64,000 bases of DNA, from positions 4,712,001 through 4,776,000 of the forward strand of contig NZ_JACHIS010000001.1 of NCBI RefSeq assembly GCF_014203365.1, read 5' to 3'. The notes below the pieces were generated by a model. The model was not told the DNA's origin and did no database searches. It worked only from the letters and a program-made list of their open reading frames with translations. This DNA comes from Actinoalloteichus hymeniacidonis. GTDB taxonomy: Bacteria; Actinomycetota; Actinomycetes; Mycobacteriales; Pseudonocardiaceae. The translations under genes and the position numbers were made by a program. Of this stretch, positions 55,520-64,000 are shown piece after piece. Each line of letters starts with the position of its first letter. Position 1 is the stretch's first letter.

Positions 55520-56347
55520 TCAGCCCGCGAGCCGACGACCGAGCGCGGCCAGCCGCCCTGTGGCGGTGCCGTCGATTACCTCGTCGCCGATTCGGATCAA
55601 CAGTCCACCGCGCACCGTTGGGTCCACCTCCAGGTGCAAAGCCACCTGACGTGCATAGATTCGGCTCAGCGTCGCGATCAGCCTGGTCTGCTGTGCCTCG
55701 GTGAGAGCAATCGCAGTCCGGACGTAGGCAACCGAACGCTCTCGCCGGGCGGCAGCCGCGCCGGCGAGCTCGTCGATCTCCGCGACCACGTCGCCACCGC
55801 GCCAGCGGTGCAGTAGGTCCTCCACCAGCGACAGGGTCACCGGCTCGACCTTGTCGGACAGCAGGCCACGCACCAGCGTGGTCTTACCGCCGACATTGCC
55901 CGCTGGATCGGCAAGCAGCCGTTCGAGATCCGGCTGGTTCGCCACGATGCGACCGAGCCGGAACAGCTCGTCCTCCACCGCGTCGAGCCGCGTGTCCTTC
56001 TCGGCACCGATCAGCAACGCGGTCCGGCCGAGCAGCACGATGCCGTGGACCAGCTCACGCGGGCTGGACCAGCGAGCGGTGACCACTGCGGCCAGCACCA
56101 CGAACGCCCGCTCGCCGACCTTCTCGCCGAGCACCGCCCTGATGAGGCCCTCGCGGGTGGCGGCTTCGGCGGACGCATCCGCGATCGCCCGCCGCAACCC
56201 GCTTTCGCGGCCGAGTAGCCGCGCCACCGCACTCAGGTCTTCGCCCAGCCCGGCCGCTGTCTCCGCGGTCGCGCCGTCGAGTTCGGCGAGCAGCCGTCGC
56301 TCTGCTTCGGCGAAGGCGTCTCGACTCGCGGCGTTGAGTGTGGTCAC
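55520..56347 (-). CDS. atpH: F1Fo ATP synthase subunit delta
   Basis: A 275-residue delta subunit, longer than the ~180 residues of E. coli but usual for actinobacteria that do not have the mycobacterial b-delta fusion. The C-terminal block YVRTAIALTEAQQTRLIATLSRIYARQVALHLEVDPTVRGGLLIRIGDEVIDGTATGRLAALGRRLAG is the OSCP/delta signature. The extra N-terminal ~90 residues are helical. It joins F1 to the peripheral stalk. GTG 56347. Confidence 0.94.
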   Translation of the reverse strand: MTTLNAASRDAFAEAERRLLAELDGATAETAAGLGEDLSAVARLLGRESGLRRAIADASAEAATREGLIRAVLGEKVGERAFVVLAAVVTARWSSPRELVHGIVLLGRTALLIGAEKDTRLDAVEDELFRLGRIVANQPDLERLLADPAGNVGGKTTLVRGLLSDKVEPVTLSLVEDLLHRWRGGDVVAEIDELAGAAAARRERSVAYVRTAIALTEAQQTRLIATLSRIYARQVALHLEVDPTVRGGLLIRIGDEVIDGTATGRLAALGRRLAG

Positions 56348-56402
56348 CGCAATCTCACCGTCCTCATCTCTGGCTGTCCCGTGCGCTGCTCACGGCATTC
56401 GT

Positions 56403-56960
56403 TCACGACTTGGCCGGAGCCGACACGGAGTCCAGCTCGTCGAGGAACCGGTCCACGGTCCCCCGCTGCCGGGCCTCGTCCTCCAAGGACTCGCCGACCA
56501 CTCGTCCGGCCAGGTCGACCGCGATGCGCCCCAGGTCGCCCCGGAGCTCCGTGACGATCTGCGCCCGCTGTGCGTCGAGCTGAACCTGACCCTGCGCGAG
56601 GATGCGGGCGGACTCCTCCTGAGCACGCTGCCGCATGTCCTCGACGATCTGCTCGCCCTCGGCCCGAGCGTCGTCCCGGATCCGGGCCGCCTCCGAACGT
56701 GCGTCGGCGAGCTGGGCCTTGTACTGCTCCAGCATCTGCGCGGCCTCGGCCTGCGCGGCCTCCGCCTTGGCGATGCCACCCTCGATCTTCTCGGCGCGCT
56801 CGTCGAGCAGCGCGCTGAAGCGCGGCATGACGAACTTCCAGAAGAGGAACGCGATGGCGATGAAGCAGACCAGGGACCAGATGATGTCGTACGAGGCAGG
56901 CAGAAGCGGGTTCTGGCCCGCCTCCTCCGCCAGCACTGCGTCAATAGCCACGTTGGTCAC
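56403..56960 (-). CDS. atpF: F1Fo ATP synthase subunit b
   Basis: A 185-residue peripheral stalk subunit with one N-terminal membrane helix ([25 protein letters not shown]) and a long charged coiled coil rich in Ala, Glu and Gln. It is a single b gene, consistent with a b2 homodimer. GTG 56960; upstream atpE ends 20 bases away. Confidence 0.95.
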   Translation of the reverse strand: MTNVAIDAVLAEEAGQNPLLPASYDIIWSLVCFIAIAFLFWKFVMPRFSALLDERAEKIEGGIAKAEAAQAEAAQMLEQYKAQLADARSEAARIRDDARAEGEQIVEDMRQRAQEESARILAQGQVQLDAQRAQIVTELRGDLGRIAVDLAGRVVGESLEDEARQRGTVDRFLDELDSVSAPAKS

Positions 56961-56980
56961 CTAACTCGTCGAGGGTCAGC

Positions 56981-58142
<1,162 letters not shown>

Positions 58143-58452
58143 TTGCGCGTTCAGTGTGGTCTCCCTGGTCGGAGCCGGCTGTCGATCCAGCCCGGCCGAA
58201 ACGGACGTAGACGATGCGGCACACCGTGGCCATGCTCGAGCACAGGCACGTTGTGTCGACTGCGAGCGTGTCCCTGATGGGCCTGCGTGGTCCGGACATC
58301 GCTGCTGCGATACGGACGTAGGTGACAGACCGAACAGGTCCTCTCACCCTTTTGGGGAGAATGTCCGTTCGATCTCATCCTGCGGCGAACACTACCAATT
58401 CCCTGGAAGGCACTCGAACACCAGGGTCATCAGGGTGCCGGAACCGCCGTGG
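58143..58452. other. Gap between atpI-like gene and atpB
   Basis: About 310 bases, unusually long inside an atp locus. It probably contains a promoter for atpB onwards, separate from any read-through from the atpI-like gene. No RNA structure or operator was identified with confidence. Confidence 0.45.
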
Positions 58453-58941
58453 TCAGGGGGTTGCCTCACCCGATCGGGAGACGGCCGTCACGTCCGTTTC
58501 ATCACTTTCCGTGCCGGTTTGAGCACTCTTTGGAGTCGGATCCACATAGAGGGTTTTCGCCGTGAGCAACGCCCTGGTCTGCACGACCATGATCCCGACG
58601 ACCGTCACCACCAGCACCGCGAAGAGAACGATGCGCGAGTAGAAGTCCTGGTCACGGATGATGAACAGCACCGCGAACAGCACCACCATCTTGGCCAACC
58701 ACGACCCGAGCACCGCTGCGGCCATCGCGGTGGGCGGGGCCTTCGCGGTCGCGATCGTCGCCACCAGGGTCACCAGCAGGAAACCCGCAGCGATGGCCAC
58801 GCCGAGGACCGCGCCCCACACACCGGGCATCCCAGCGCCCAGCCACCCCGCTCCGATGGCGGGCAGTGCCAGGATCAAGGCGGCCACCGACGCCTGCCGC
58901 AGTGCAGAACGCAGCGCGTCCGTGGGCGAGACAGCGGTCAC
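58453..58941 (-). CDS. AtpI-like membrane protein preceding the ATP synthase genes
   Basis: A 162-residue protein with four predicted helices (ASVAALILALPAIGAGWLGAG; WGAVLGVAIAAGFLLVTLVATI; AAAVLGSWLAKMVVLFAVLFII; IVLFAVLVVTVVGIMVVQTRALL). Position and topology match the AtpI/Rv1303 proteins, which help to assemble the c-ring. GTG 58941 is chosen because GAGGAG lies 7 bases upstream and earlier codons look non-family. The C-terminal tail is acidic. Confidence 0.82.
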   Translation of the reverse strand: MTAVSPTDALRSALRQASVAALILALPAIGAGWLGAGMPGVWGAVLGVAIAAGFLLVTLVATIATAKAPPTAMAAAVLGSWLAKMVVLFAVLFIIRDQDFYSRIVLFAVLVVTVVGIMVVQTRALLTAKTLYVDPTPKSAQTGTESDETDVTAVSRSGEATP

Positions 58942-59187
58942 CAGCAGCTCCTCGTTCGTGGGGTCATTCGCCCATTGTGCCCAATACGCCCTCGGTGCCC
59001 GACCACCCGGCCCTCGGATGGGCTCACCACCACCCATCGGAGCAGTCCGGTGGATCCATCGGGGGAATCGGGATCGACTTCGGGTTCTGGCCTGATCCGG
59101 CCGCGCGCCCGGGAGAACGCCGGTCGGCCCGTCCGAGCCGAAGCCGTACGGCGGGCTAACTCTCGGTGAACATTCGCAGCGGCGGAC

Positions 59188-60354
59188 TCAGCCTGCCGAC
59201 TCCTGCTTACGACGCTTGGCACGTAACCGGGGAATGGCGGAGGTGACCACCACGACGATCAGGGCGATACCCATGCCCCAACCGACCACGACCGGTTCGA
59301 ACAGCGTGAGCGCCACCGCGCCGAAGGCCAGCACACCGGCCCACAAGTAGATGAGCAGGACCGCGCGACGTTGCGAATGACCGATCTCCAACAACCGGTG
59401 GTGCAGGTGCATCTTGTCGGCGCTGAACGGGCTCTGACCACGTCGGGTTCGCCGGATGACGGCCATGATGAGGTCCAGCATCGGCAGGAAGAGCACCGCC
59501 GCCACGACGACCAGCGGTGACAACAGGGCCAGGGCGTCGGAGCCGCCGTAGCGCGAGTAGTCGATCCGACCGGAGGCCGTGGTGCTCGCCGCGACCAGCA
59601 TCAAGCCGATCAACATCGAACCGGAGTCGCCCATGAAGAGCTTCGCGGGTTGGAAGTTGTAGGGCAGGAAGCCCAGACAGCCGCCCGCGAGGGTCGCGGC
59701 GATCAAGGCGGGCGGATACGCGACGACGTCTTCGAGCAGCGTCATCGAGAACGCCCAGATCGCCAGCGCGGAGATCAGACCGATGCCCGCCGCCAAGCCG
59801 TCGAGACCGTCGACGAAGTTCATCGCGTTGATCATCGCCACCGCGAGCAGGACCGTCAGGACGCCGCCCTGATTGTCGCTGAGCGAGAGCAGCGAACCGA
59901 CGCCGCCGTCGACGCCGCCCCACGGCACCCAGAAGAAGAACCACTGGACCCCGTAGAGCACGAGAATTCCGGCCGCCGTGACCTGACCGGCGAGTTTCGT
60001 CAGCGAATCGAGCTCGAAACGGTCGTCGAGACCGCCGATCATCACAATCACCGCACCCGCGACGATCACGGCGATGATGTCGTTGGAGTACTCGAAGGCC
60101 CGACTCAGCACCGGGAGCCGGAATGCCAGCAGCATCCCGGCGAGCACCCCGATGAAGATGGCGATACCACCCATCCTCGGCATCGGCTTGACGTGTACGT
60201 CTCGCTGCCGAGGATGGGCGACCGCGCCGACCTTGATGGCGAACAACCGGATCACACCGGTGATCAGGAACGTCACCGCAGCCGCCGTCAGGCAGACCAG
60301 CAGGTATTCCCGAACAGGTAGTCCCACTGGGACGAAAGCGGACGGAACGCCCAC
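59188..60354 (-). CDS. wecA: Undecaprenyl-phosphate N-acetylglucosaminyl-1-phosphate transferase
   Basis: A 388-residue polytopic glycosyl-1-phosphate transferase of the MraY/WecA family. Motifs in order: HPRQRDVHVKPMPRMGG, GGLDDRFEL (DDxxD type), NAMNFVDGLDGLAAG, LFMGDSGSMLIG and KMHLHHRLLEIG. The last, a HxHH-type motif, is the carbohydrate-recognition signature of GlcNAc-1-P transferases. In actinobacteria WecA starts the linker that joins arabinogalactan to peptidoglycan. GTG 60354 follows AAGGAA. It is 17 bases downstream of glyA and, as in M. tuberculosis (Rv1302), lies upstream of the ATP synthase genes. Confidence 0.94.
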   Translation of the reverse strand: MGVPSAFVPVGLPVREYLLVCLTAAAVTFLITGVIRLFAIKVGAVAHPRQRDVHVKPMPRMGGIAIFIGVLAGMLLAFRLPVLSRAFEYSNDIIAVIVAGAVIVMIGGLDDRFELDSLTKLAGQVTAAGILVLYGVQWFFFWVPWGGVDGGVGSLLSLSDNQGGVLTVLLAVAMINAMNFVDGLDGLAAGIGLISALAIWAFSMTLLEDVVAYPPALIAATLAGGCLGFLPYNFQPAKLFMGDSGSMLIGLMLVAASTTASGRIDYSRYGGSDALALLSPLVVVAAVLFLPMLDLIMAVIRRTRRGQSPFSADKMHLHHRLLEIGHSQRRAVLLIYLWAGVLAFGAVALTLFEPVVVGWGMGIALIVVVVTSAIPRLRAKRRKQESAG

Positions 60355-60371
60355 GGAACTTCCTTGTCAGA

Positions 60372-61655
60372 TCAGGCTGGGCGCGGGTAGGCGGGGTGTG
60401 CGGCGACGAGGGTCTCGACGGCCGAGGCGACCTCGGCCAGCTCGGCGTCGCCTGCCGTGGTGCCCGGCTCGGCACGCACCGCGCGGGCGATCAAGGTACC
60501 GATGCGAGCCATGTCCGACTCGATCATTCCCTGCGTCGTGACCGAGGGCGAACCGACCCGGATGCCCGAGGCCGTCATCGGCTTCTCGGGGTCGTATGGG
60601 ATCGCGTTCTTGTTCAAGGTGATCTTCGCCAGGTCGGCCCGCTCCTCGGCCTGCGCACCGGTCACTCCGAGCCCTCGGAGGTCGATCAGCGCGAGGTGGG
60701 TGTCGGTGCCACCCGAGACGGCCCGCATGCCCTCGGCCTCCAGCGACTCGGCCAGCGCGGCGGCGTTGGTGACGACCTGCGCCGCGTAGGTCTCGAACTC
60801 CGGCGTGGACGCCTCCTTCAGCGCCACCGCCTTGCCCGCGACCGAGTGCATCAGGGGGCCGCCCTGGTTGAACGGGAAGATGGCCTTGTCGATGGCCTTG
60901 GCGTGCTCCGCCTTGCTGAGGATCATGCCGCCGCGCGGGCCACGCAGGACCTTGTGTGTGCTGAAGGTGACGACGTCGGCGTAGGGCACCGGCGAGGGGA
61001 TCGCCTTACCCGCGACCAGCCCGATGAAGTGCGCGGCGTCGACCATCAGGATGGCGCCGACCTCATCGGCGATCTCCCGGAAGGCGGCGAAGTCGATCAG
61101 ACGTGCGTACGCGGTCGCGCCAGCGATGATGATCTTTGGCCGGTGCTCCCTCGCGAGATCGCGGACCTGGTCGTAGTCGATCAGCTCGGTGTCCTTGCGG
61201 ACGCTGTAGGAGATCGCGTTGAACCACTTGCCGGAGAAGTTCACCCGAGACCCGTGGGTCAGGTGGCCACCCTGCTTGAGGTCCATCGCCAGGATCGTGT
61301 CGCCGGGCTTGGCGAACGCGGCGTAGGCGGCGATGTTCGCGCTCGCGCCGGAGTGCGGCTGCATGTTGACGTGCTCCGCGCCGAACAGCGCCTTGGCACG
61401 CTCGATACCGATCAGCTCGGCCTTGTCGACCTCCGCGCAGCCGCCGTAGTACCGGCGACCCGGGTATCCCTCGGCGTACTTGTTCGACAGGGTCGACCCG
61501 ACCGCGGCCAACACCGCGGGACTGGTCAGGTTCTCGCTGGCGATGAGCTGGAGCCCGCCGCGCAGCCTGCTCAACTCACCCAGGACGACGTCTGCGATCT
61601 CTGGGTCTGTGGACTGGAGGGCACCGAAGTCCGGGCCCCAGAACGGCGTGCTCAC
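60372..61655 (-). CDS. glyA: Serine hydroxymethyltransferase
   Basis: A 427-residue PLP enzyme that converts serine and tetrahydrofolate to glycine and methylene-tetrahydrofolate. The PLP Lys lies in [49 protein letters not shown] and [14 protein letters not shown] are conserved. Some residues depart from the main SHMT consensus (FSTHKVLRG rather than [19 protein letters not shown]), so this may be a second, specialised copy. GTG 61655 follows GAGGAG. It is inserted between sua5 and wecA relative to the mycobacterial order and probably shares a transcript with wecA. Confidence 0.92.
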   Translation of the reverse strand: MSTPFWGPDFGALQSTDPEIADVVLGELSRLRGGLQLIASENLTSPAVLAAVGSTLSNKYAEGYPGRRYYGGCAEVDKAELIGIERAKALFGAEHVNMQPHSGASANIAAYAAFAKPGDTILAMDLKQGGHLTHGSRVNFSGKWFNAISYSVRKDTELIDYDQVRDLAREHRPKIIIAGATAYARLIDFAAFREIADEVGAILMVDAAHFIGLVAGKAIPSPVPYADVVTFSTHKVLRGPRGGMILSKAEHAKAIDKAIFPFNQGGPLMHSVAGKAVALKEASTPEFETYAAQVVTNAAALAESLEAEGMRAVSGGTDTHLALIDLRGLGVTGAQAEERADLAKITLNKNAIPYDPEKPMTASGIRVGSPSVTTQGMIESDMARIGTLIARAVRAEPGTTAGDAELAEVASAVETLVAAHPAYPRPA

Positions 61656-61747
61656 TGTGCTTGCTCCTCGCCCCTGGCTCAACGACGTGCGAATGCAGGA
61701 CAACCTACTCGACAGCGGCCGGCCCTGGGAAAACCGGCCGTTCAAGA

Positions 61748-62389
61748 TCAATCCACGATGACGTCCACGCCGAGCGCCTCCGACACCTCGGCCGCAGGCA
61801 CGGCTCCCTCGCGCAACACCCTCGGCGTACCGCCGGTGAGGTCGACGATGGTGGAGGCCACCGCCTGCTCGGCCACACCGCCATCGAGATAGACGCGAAC
61901 GTCGTCCCCGAGTTGATCACGAGCCGCATCGGCGGTGGTCGCCGGGGGCCTTCCGGAGCGATTAGCGCTGGATACCGCCATCGGACCGACCTCGCGCAGC
62001 AGTTCGAGCGCGACCGGGTGCAGCGGCATCCGCAGCATGACCGTGCCCCGGGTGCGACCGAGATCCCACGCCAGAGACGGGGCATGCGGAAGCACCAACG
62101 ACAGACCGCCGGGCCAGAAGGCCTCGATCAGGGTCCGTGCCGTACGCGGCACCGACAGCACCAGTCCGTCGATGGTCGACCACGAGCCGACCAACACGGG
62201 AACGGGCATGTCCGGTCCGCGGCCCTTGGCGGCAAGCAGCGATCGCACGGCATCCGCGTCGAAGGCGTCACAGCCGATGCCGTACAGCGTGTCCGTCGGC
62301 AGCACCACCAGCTGGCCCGCACGCACCGCGTCGGCAGCAGCGGACAATCCAGCCTGCCGGGTCTCCGAGCTGTTGCAGTCGTAGCTCAT
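61748..62389 (-). CDS. L-threonylcarbamoyladenylate synthase (Sua5/YrdC)
   Basis: A 213-residue Sua5/YrdC/YwlC protein. The domain starts at [66 protein letters not shown] and [22 protein letters not shown] are family blocks. It makes threonylcarbamoyl-AMP for the universal tRNA modification t6A37. It has the short form without the Sua5 C-terminal domain. ATG 62389 is chosen; GTG 62395 precedes it. In M. tuberculosis Rv1301 has the same neighbours prmC and prfA. Confidence 0.92.
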   Translation of the reverse strand: MSYDCNSSETRQAGLSAAADAVRAGQLVVLPTDTLYGIGCDAFDADAVRSLLAAKGRGPDMPVPVLVGSWSTIDGLVLSVPRTARTLIEAFWPGGLSLVLPHAPSLAWDLGRTRGTVMLRMPLHPVALELLREVGPMAVSSANRSGRPPATTADAARDQLGDDVRVYLDGGVAEQAVASTIVDLTGGTPRVLREGAVPAAEVSEALGVDVIVD

Positions 62390-62515
62390 GCTCACCCGAC
62401 GATCCTGGCACTGCGGCGACCGCGCCCCGGCAGAGGGGGCCGCCCGCACACCCGACGGGAGGTCTCCCCCTCGATCGCCGAGTCCGTCGCGACCTCCGGC
62501 GGTGTGGGGTGCGCC

Positions 62516-63388
62516 TCAGCGCGTGCCGGTACGCCGCGCCGTGGCGAAACGCGGACGCCCCGCGAGGTCCAGATGGCCGGTCACCTCGGTGAGCACCCGG
62601 CGGGCACCGAGCAACGCAGGCACCGACTCGCCGTGCGTGTCGTCGTGCTCGATCGCGACTCCCCCACCGGCCCGGAGCAGCCGGGCTGCGGTGGACACCA
62701 CCGGACGGATCACGTCGAGACCATCCGCACCGCCGAACACCGCGTCGAAGGGATCGTGCTCGGCGACCTCCCGGTCGACCTCGGTGTCCACCGGCACATA
62801 CGGCGGATTGCACAACACCAGGTCGACGGTGCCGTCCAGATCCGCCAAGGTCGCCCGGTCGGTGACGTCCCCGGAGTGCAGGCGGATCGGAGTGTCGCCC
62901 TCGGCCGCGCGCGCATCGGCGTTCCTCCGAGCCCAGGCCAACGCGCGCGGATCGCGTTCCACGGCGTGCACGACGGCGTCGGGCCGGGCATTGGCCATCC
63001 CCAGCGCCAATGCCCCGGAACCGGTGCACAGATCCACGACGACCGGTGCTTCGACGCCCACGAGCAGCTTCATCCCCCATTCGAGCAGCAGCTCGGTCTC
63101 CGGGCGGGGAATGAACACGCCGGGACCGACACCCACGGTGATGGCGCCCATGGCCGACCAGCCGAGCAGATGTTGCAGCGGAGTGCGTTCGGCACGTTGC
63201 AGGACGAGCCGGTTGAGCTCGGAGACCATGTCCTGCTCGACCACCGTGACCAGGGCCAACCTGCCCCGAGACACATCGAGGACGTGCGCGGCCAGCAGCT
63301 CCACATCGGTCCTCGGACTCGCGACCCCGGCCGCCCGCAGGATCCGCTCGGCCTCCACCAACACCATCCGCAACGGCTGTTTGCTCAC
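62516..63388 (-). CDS. prmC: Peptide chain release factor N5-glutamine methyltransferase
   Basis: A 290-residue methyltransferase of the HemK/PrmC family. The N-terminal helical domain binds the release factor; PLQHLLGW and VFIPRPETELLLEW mark the linker. The SAM site is VVDLCTGSGALALGMA and the Gln-binding NPPY motif is at residues 194-197. It methylates the Gln of the GGQ motif in RF1 and RF2, and sits directly downstream of prfA, its substrate gene. GTG 63388. The usual sequence IGxEHG near the C-terminus is IEHDDTHG here. Confidence 0.93.
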   Translation of the reverse strand: MSKQPLRMVLVEAERILRAAGVASPRTDVELLAAHVLDVSRGRLALVTVVEQDMVSELNRLVLQRAERTPLQHLLGWSAMGAITVGVGPGVFIPRPETELLLEWGMKLLVGVEAPVVVDLCTGSGALALGMANARPDAVVHAVERDPRALAWARRNADARAAEGDTPIRLHSGDVTDRATLADLDGTVDLVLCNPPYVPVDTEVDREVAEHDPFDAVFGGADGLDVIRPVVSTAARLLRAGGGVAIEHDDTHGESVPALLGARRVLTEVTGHLDLAGRPRFATARRTGTR

Positions 63389-63513
63389 AACCGGTCAGCT
63401 TGCCATGCCGACGCCGGATACCGAGCACAAGCGCCCACCGGGCAGGTCGACACCATCGCCGCACTCGGTCTCGAGGAAGGGCGCGGGCGCGCTGCGCAGC
63501 GCGGCCGAGACGG

Positions 63514-64000
63514 TCACCGTGCCTGGCCCGCCGCCTCCATCCGCTCGCGCCGATCGGCGTTGCCGAGCGCGTCCAGCACGGGGTCCAACTCACCGGCCAA
63601 CACCTGATCCAGGTTGTGGGCCTTGAAGCCCACCCGGTGATCGGAGATGCGGTTCTCCGGGAAGTTGTAGGTACGCACCCGCTCCGACCGGTCGACCGTC
63701 CGGACCTGGCTTCGCCGGGCCGCCGAGGCCGCCGCAGCGGCCTCCTCCTCCGCCAAGGCGAGCAATCGGGCCCGAAGCACCATCATCGCCCTTGCCTTGT
63801 TCTGCAGCTGGCTGCGCTCGTTCTGACACGAGGCGACCAAGCCCGTCGGAAGGTGGGTGATCCGCACGGCGGAGTCCGTGGTGTTGACACTCTGTCCGCC
63901 GTGGCCGGAGGCCCGGAAGACGTCGATCCGCAGGTCCTTGTCCTCGATGTCGATCTCGACGTCCTCGACCTCCGGGTACACCAGCACACCAGCCGCCGAG
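63514..64000 (-). CDS. prfA: Peptide chain release factor 1 (N-terminus beyond window)
   Basis: The C-terminal ~162 residues of RF1; the frame remains open to the window edge. The peptidyl-tRNA hydrolysis loop [23 protein letters not shown] carries the GGQ motif, and [28 protein letters not shown] and [24 protein letters not shown] follow as in all RF1 proteins. The UAA/UAG-recognition domain is outside the window. It is followed by prmC after 125 bases, the standard actinobacterial order. Confidence 0.96.
   Translation of the reverse strand, partial: SAAGVLVYPEVEDVEIDIEDKDLRIDVFRASGHGGQSVNTTDSAVRITHLPTGLVASCQNERSQLQNKARAMMVLRARLLALAEEEAAAAASAARRSQVRTVDRSERVRTYNFPENRISDHRVGFKAHNLDQVLAGELDPVLDALGNADRRERMEAAGQAR

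Noticed and set aside
53824-55704. 626-codon open frame opposite atpA
   Set aside because: Antisense shadow of a highly conserved gene; low-complexity Arg/Asp/Gly sequence.
61656-61747. Possible glycine riboswitch upstream of glyA
   Set aside because: The gap is only 92 bases and shows no recognisable glycine-aptamer core.

Overview
The window is a contiguous piece of high-GC actinobacterial chromosome, with no ribosomal RNA, tRNA, CRISPR array, prophage or insertion sequence that I can recognise. NucS mismatch endonuclease, the GlgE alpha-glucan pathway, a MurA with Asp117 instead of the catalytic Cys, DUF3558 lipoproteins and DUF2550 all point to Actinomycetia. The wide use of GTG starts and the gene set suggest the order Pseudonocardiales (Actinoalloteichus- or Amycolatopsis-like); the genus is an inference. 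The order glgE, glgB, thioredoxin-like, thiolase, epimerase, nucS, murA, ATP:cob(I)alamin adenosyltransferase, DUF2550, atpC ... atpB, atpI-like, wecA, sua5, prmC, prfA is, from memory, the reverse of the Mycobacterium tuberculosis Rv1327-Rv1299 segment. The window is therefore an old conserved backbone with lineage-specific inserts.

Layout. 1-5.3 kb: end of a secreted family 9 cellulase with a CBM2, two Nudix hydrolases, and a copper operon (copZ, a 56-residue membrane ORF, copA) behind a CsoR-like operator. 5.8-15.7 kb: a membrane acyltransferase, an F420-type NADP reductase, glgE and glgB, and two exported zinc metallopeptidases, the first translationally coupled to glgB. 15.7-26.6 kb: SpoU methyltransferase, a thioredoxin/TPR protein without active-site cysteines, an isobutyryl-CoA-mutase-type large subunit behind a 20-bp palindrome, a thiamine-binding protein, a MarR regulator, dinB, meaB, a thiolase, a DUF1028 protein and a methylmalonyl-CoA epimerase. 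Mutase, meaB, epimerase and the adenosyltransferase at 45.7 kb form a dispersed B12-dependent acyl-CoA set.

27-39.7 kb: a DivIVA-like coiled-coil protein with 11-residue repeats, an alpha/beta hydrolase, a small zinc-ribbon protein, the PTS-dependent dihydroxyacetone kinase operon dhaKLM, an aldehyde dehydrogenase homologue lacking its catalytic Cys and oxyanion Asn, a DUF3558 lipoprotein, a sodium/solute symporter with a small membrane partner, nucS and a subtilisin. 39.8-45.6 kb: a third Nudix protein, an ectoine/hydroxyectoine ABC transporter (ehuBCDA order), a 0.75-kb low-GC non-coding gap, and murA.

45.6-64 kb: adenosyltransferase, DUF2550, then the F1Fo ATP synthase locus. This locus is split. 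atpB-E-F-H-A-G-D run leftwards and end at a strong hairpin, but atpC lies 4.2 kb further on. Two tandem, oppositely oriented cassettes sit between them, each with an SigE-family ECF sigma factor overlapping a single-pass membrane protein. Both cassettes carry the same upstream element, AACC-N15-GTGTCTCTA, most simply read as a self-recognised sigma promoter. This is the most unusual structure in the window. The right end holds wecA, glyA, sua5, prmC and the start-truncated prfA.
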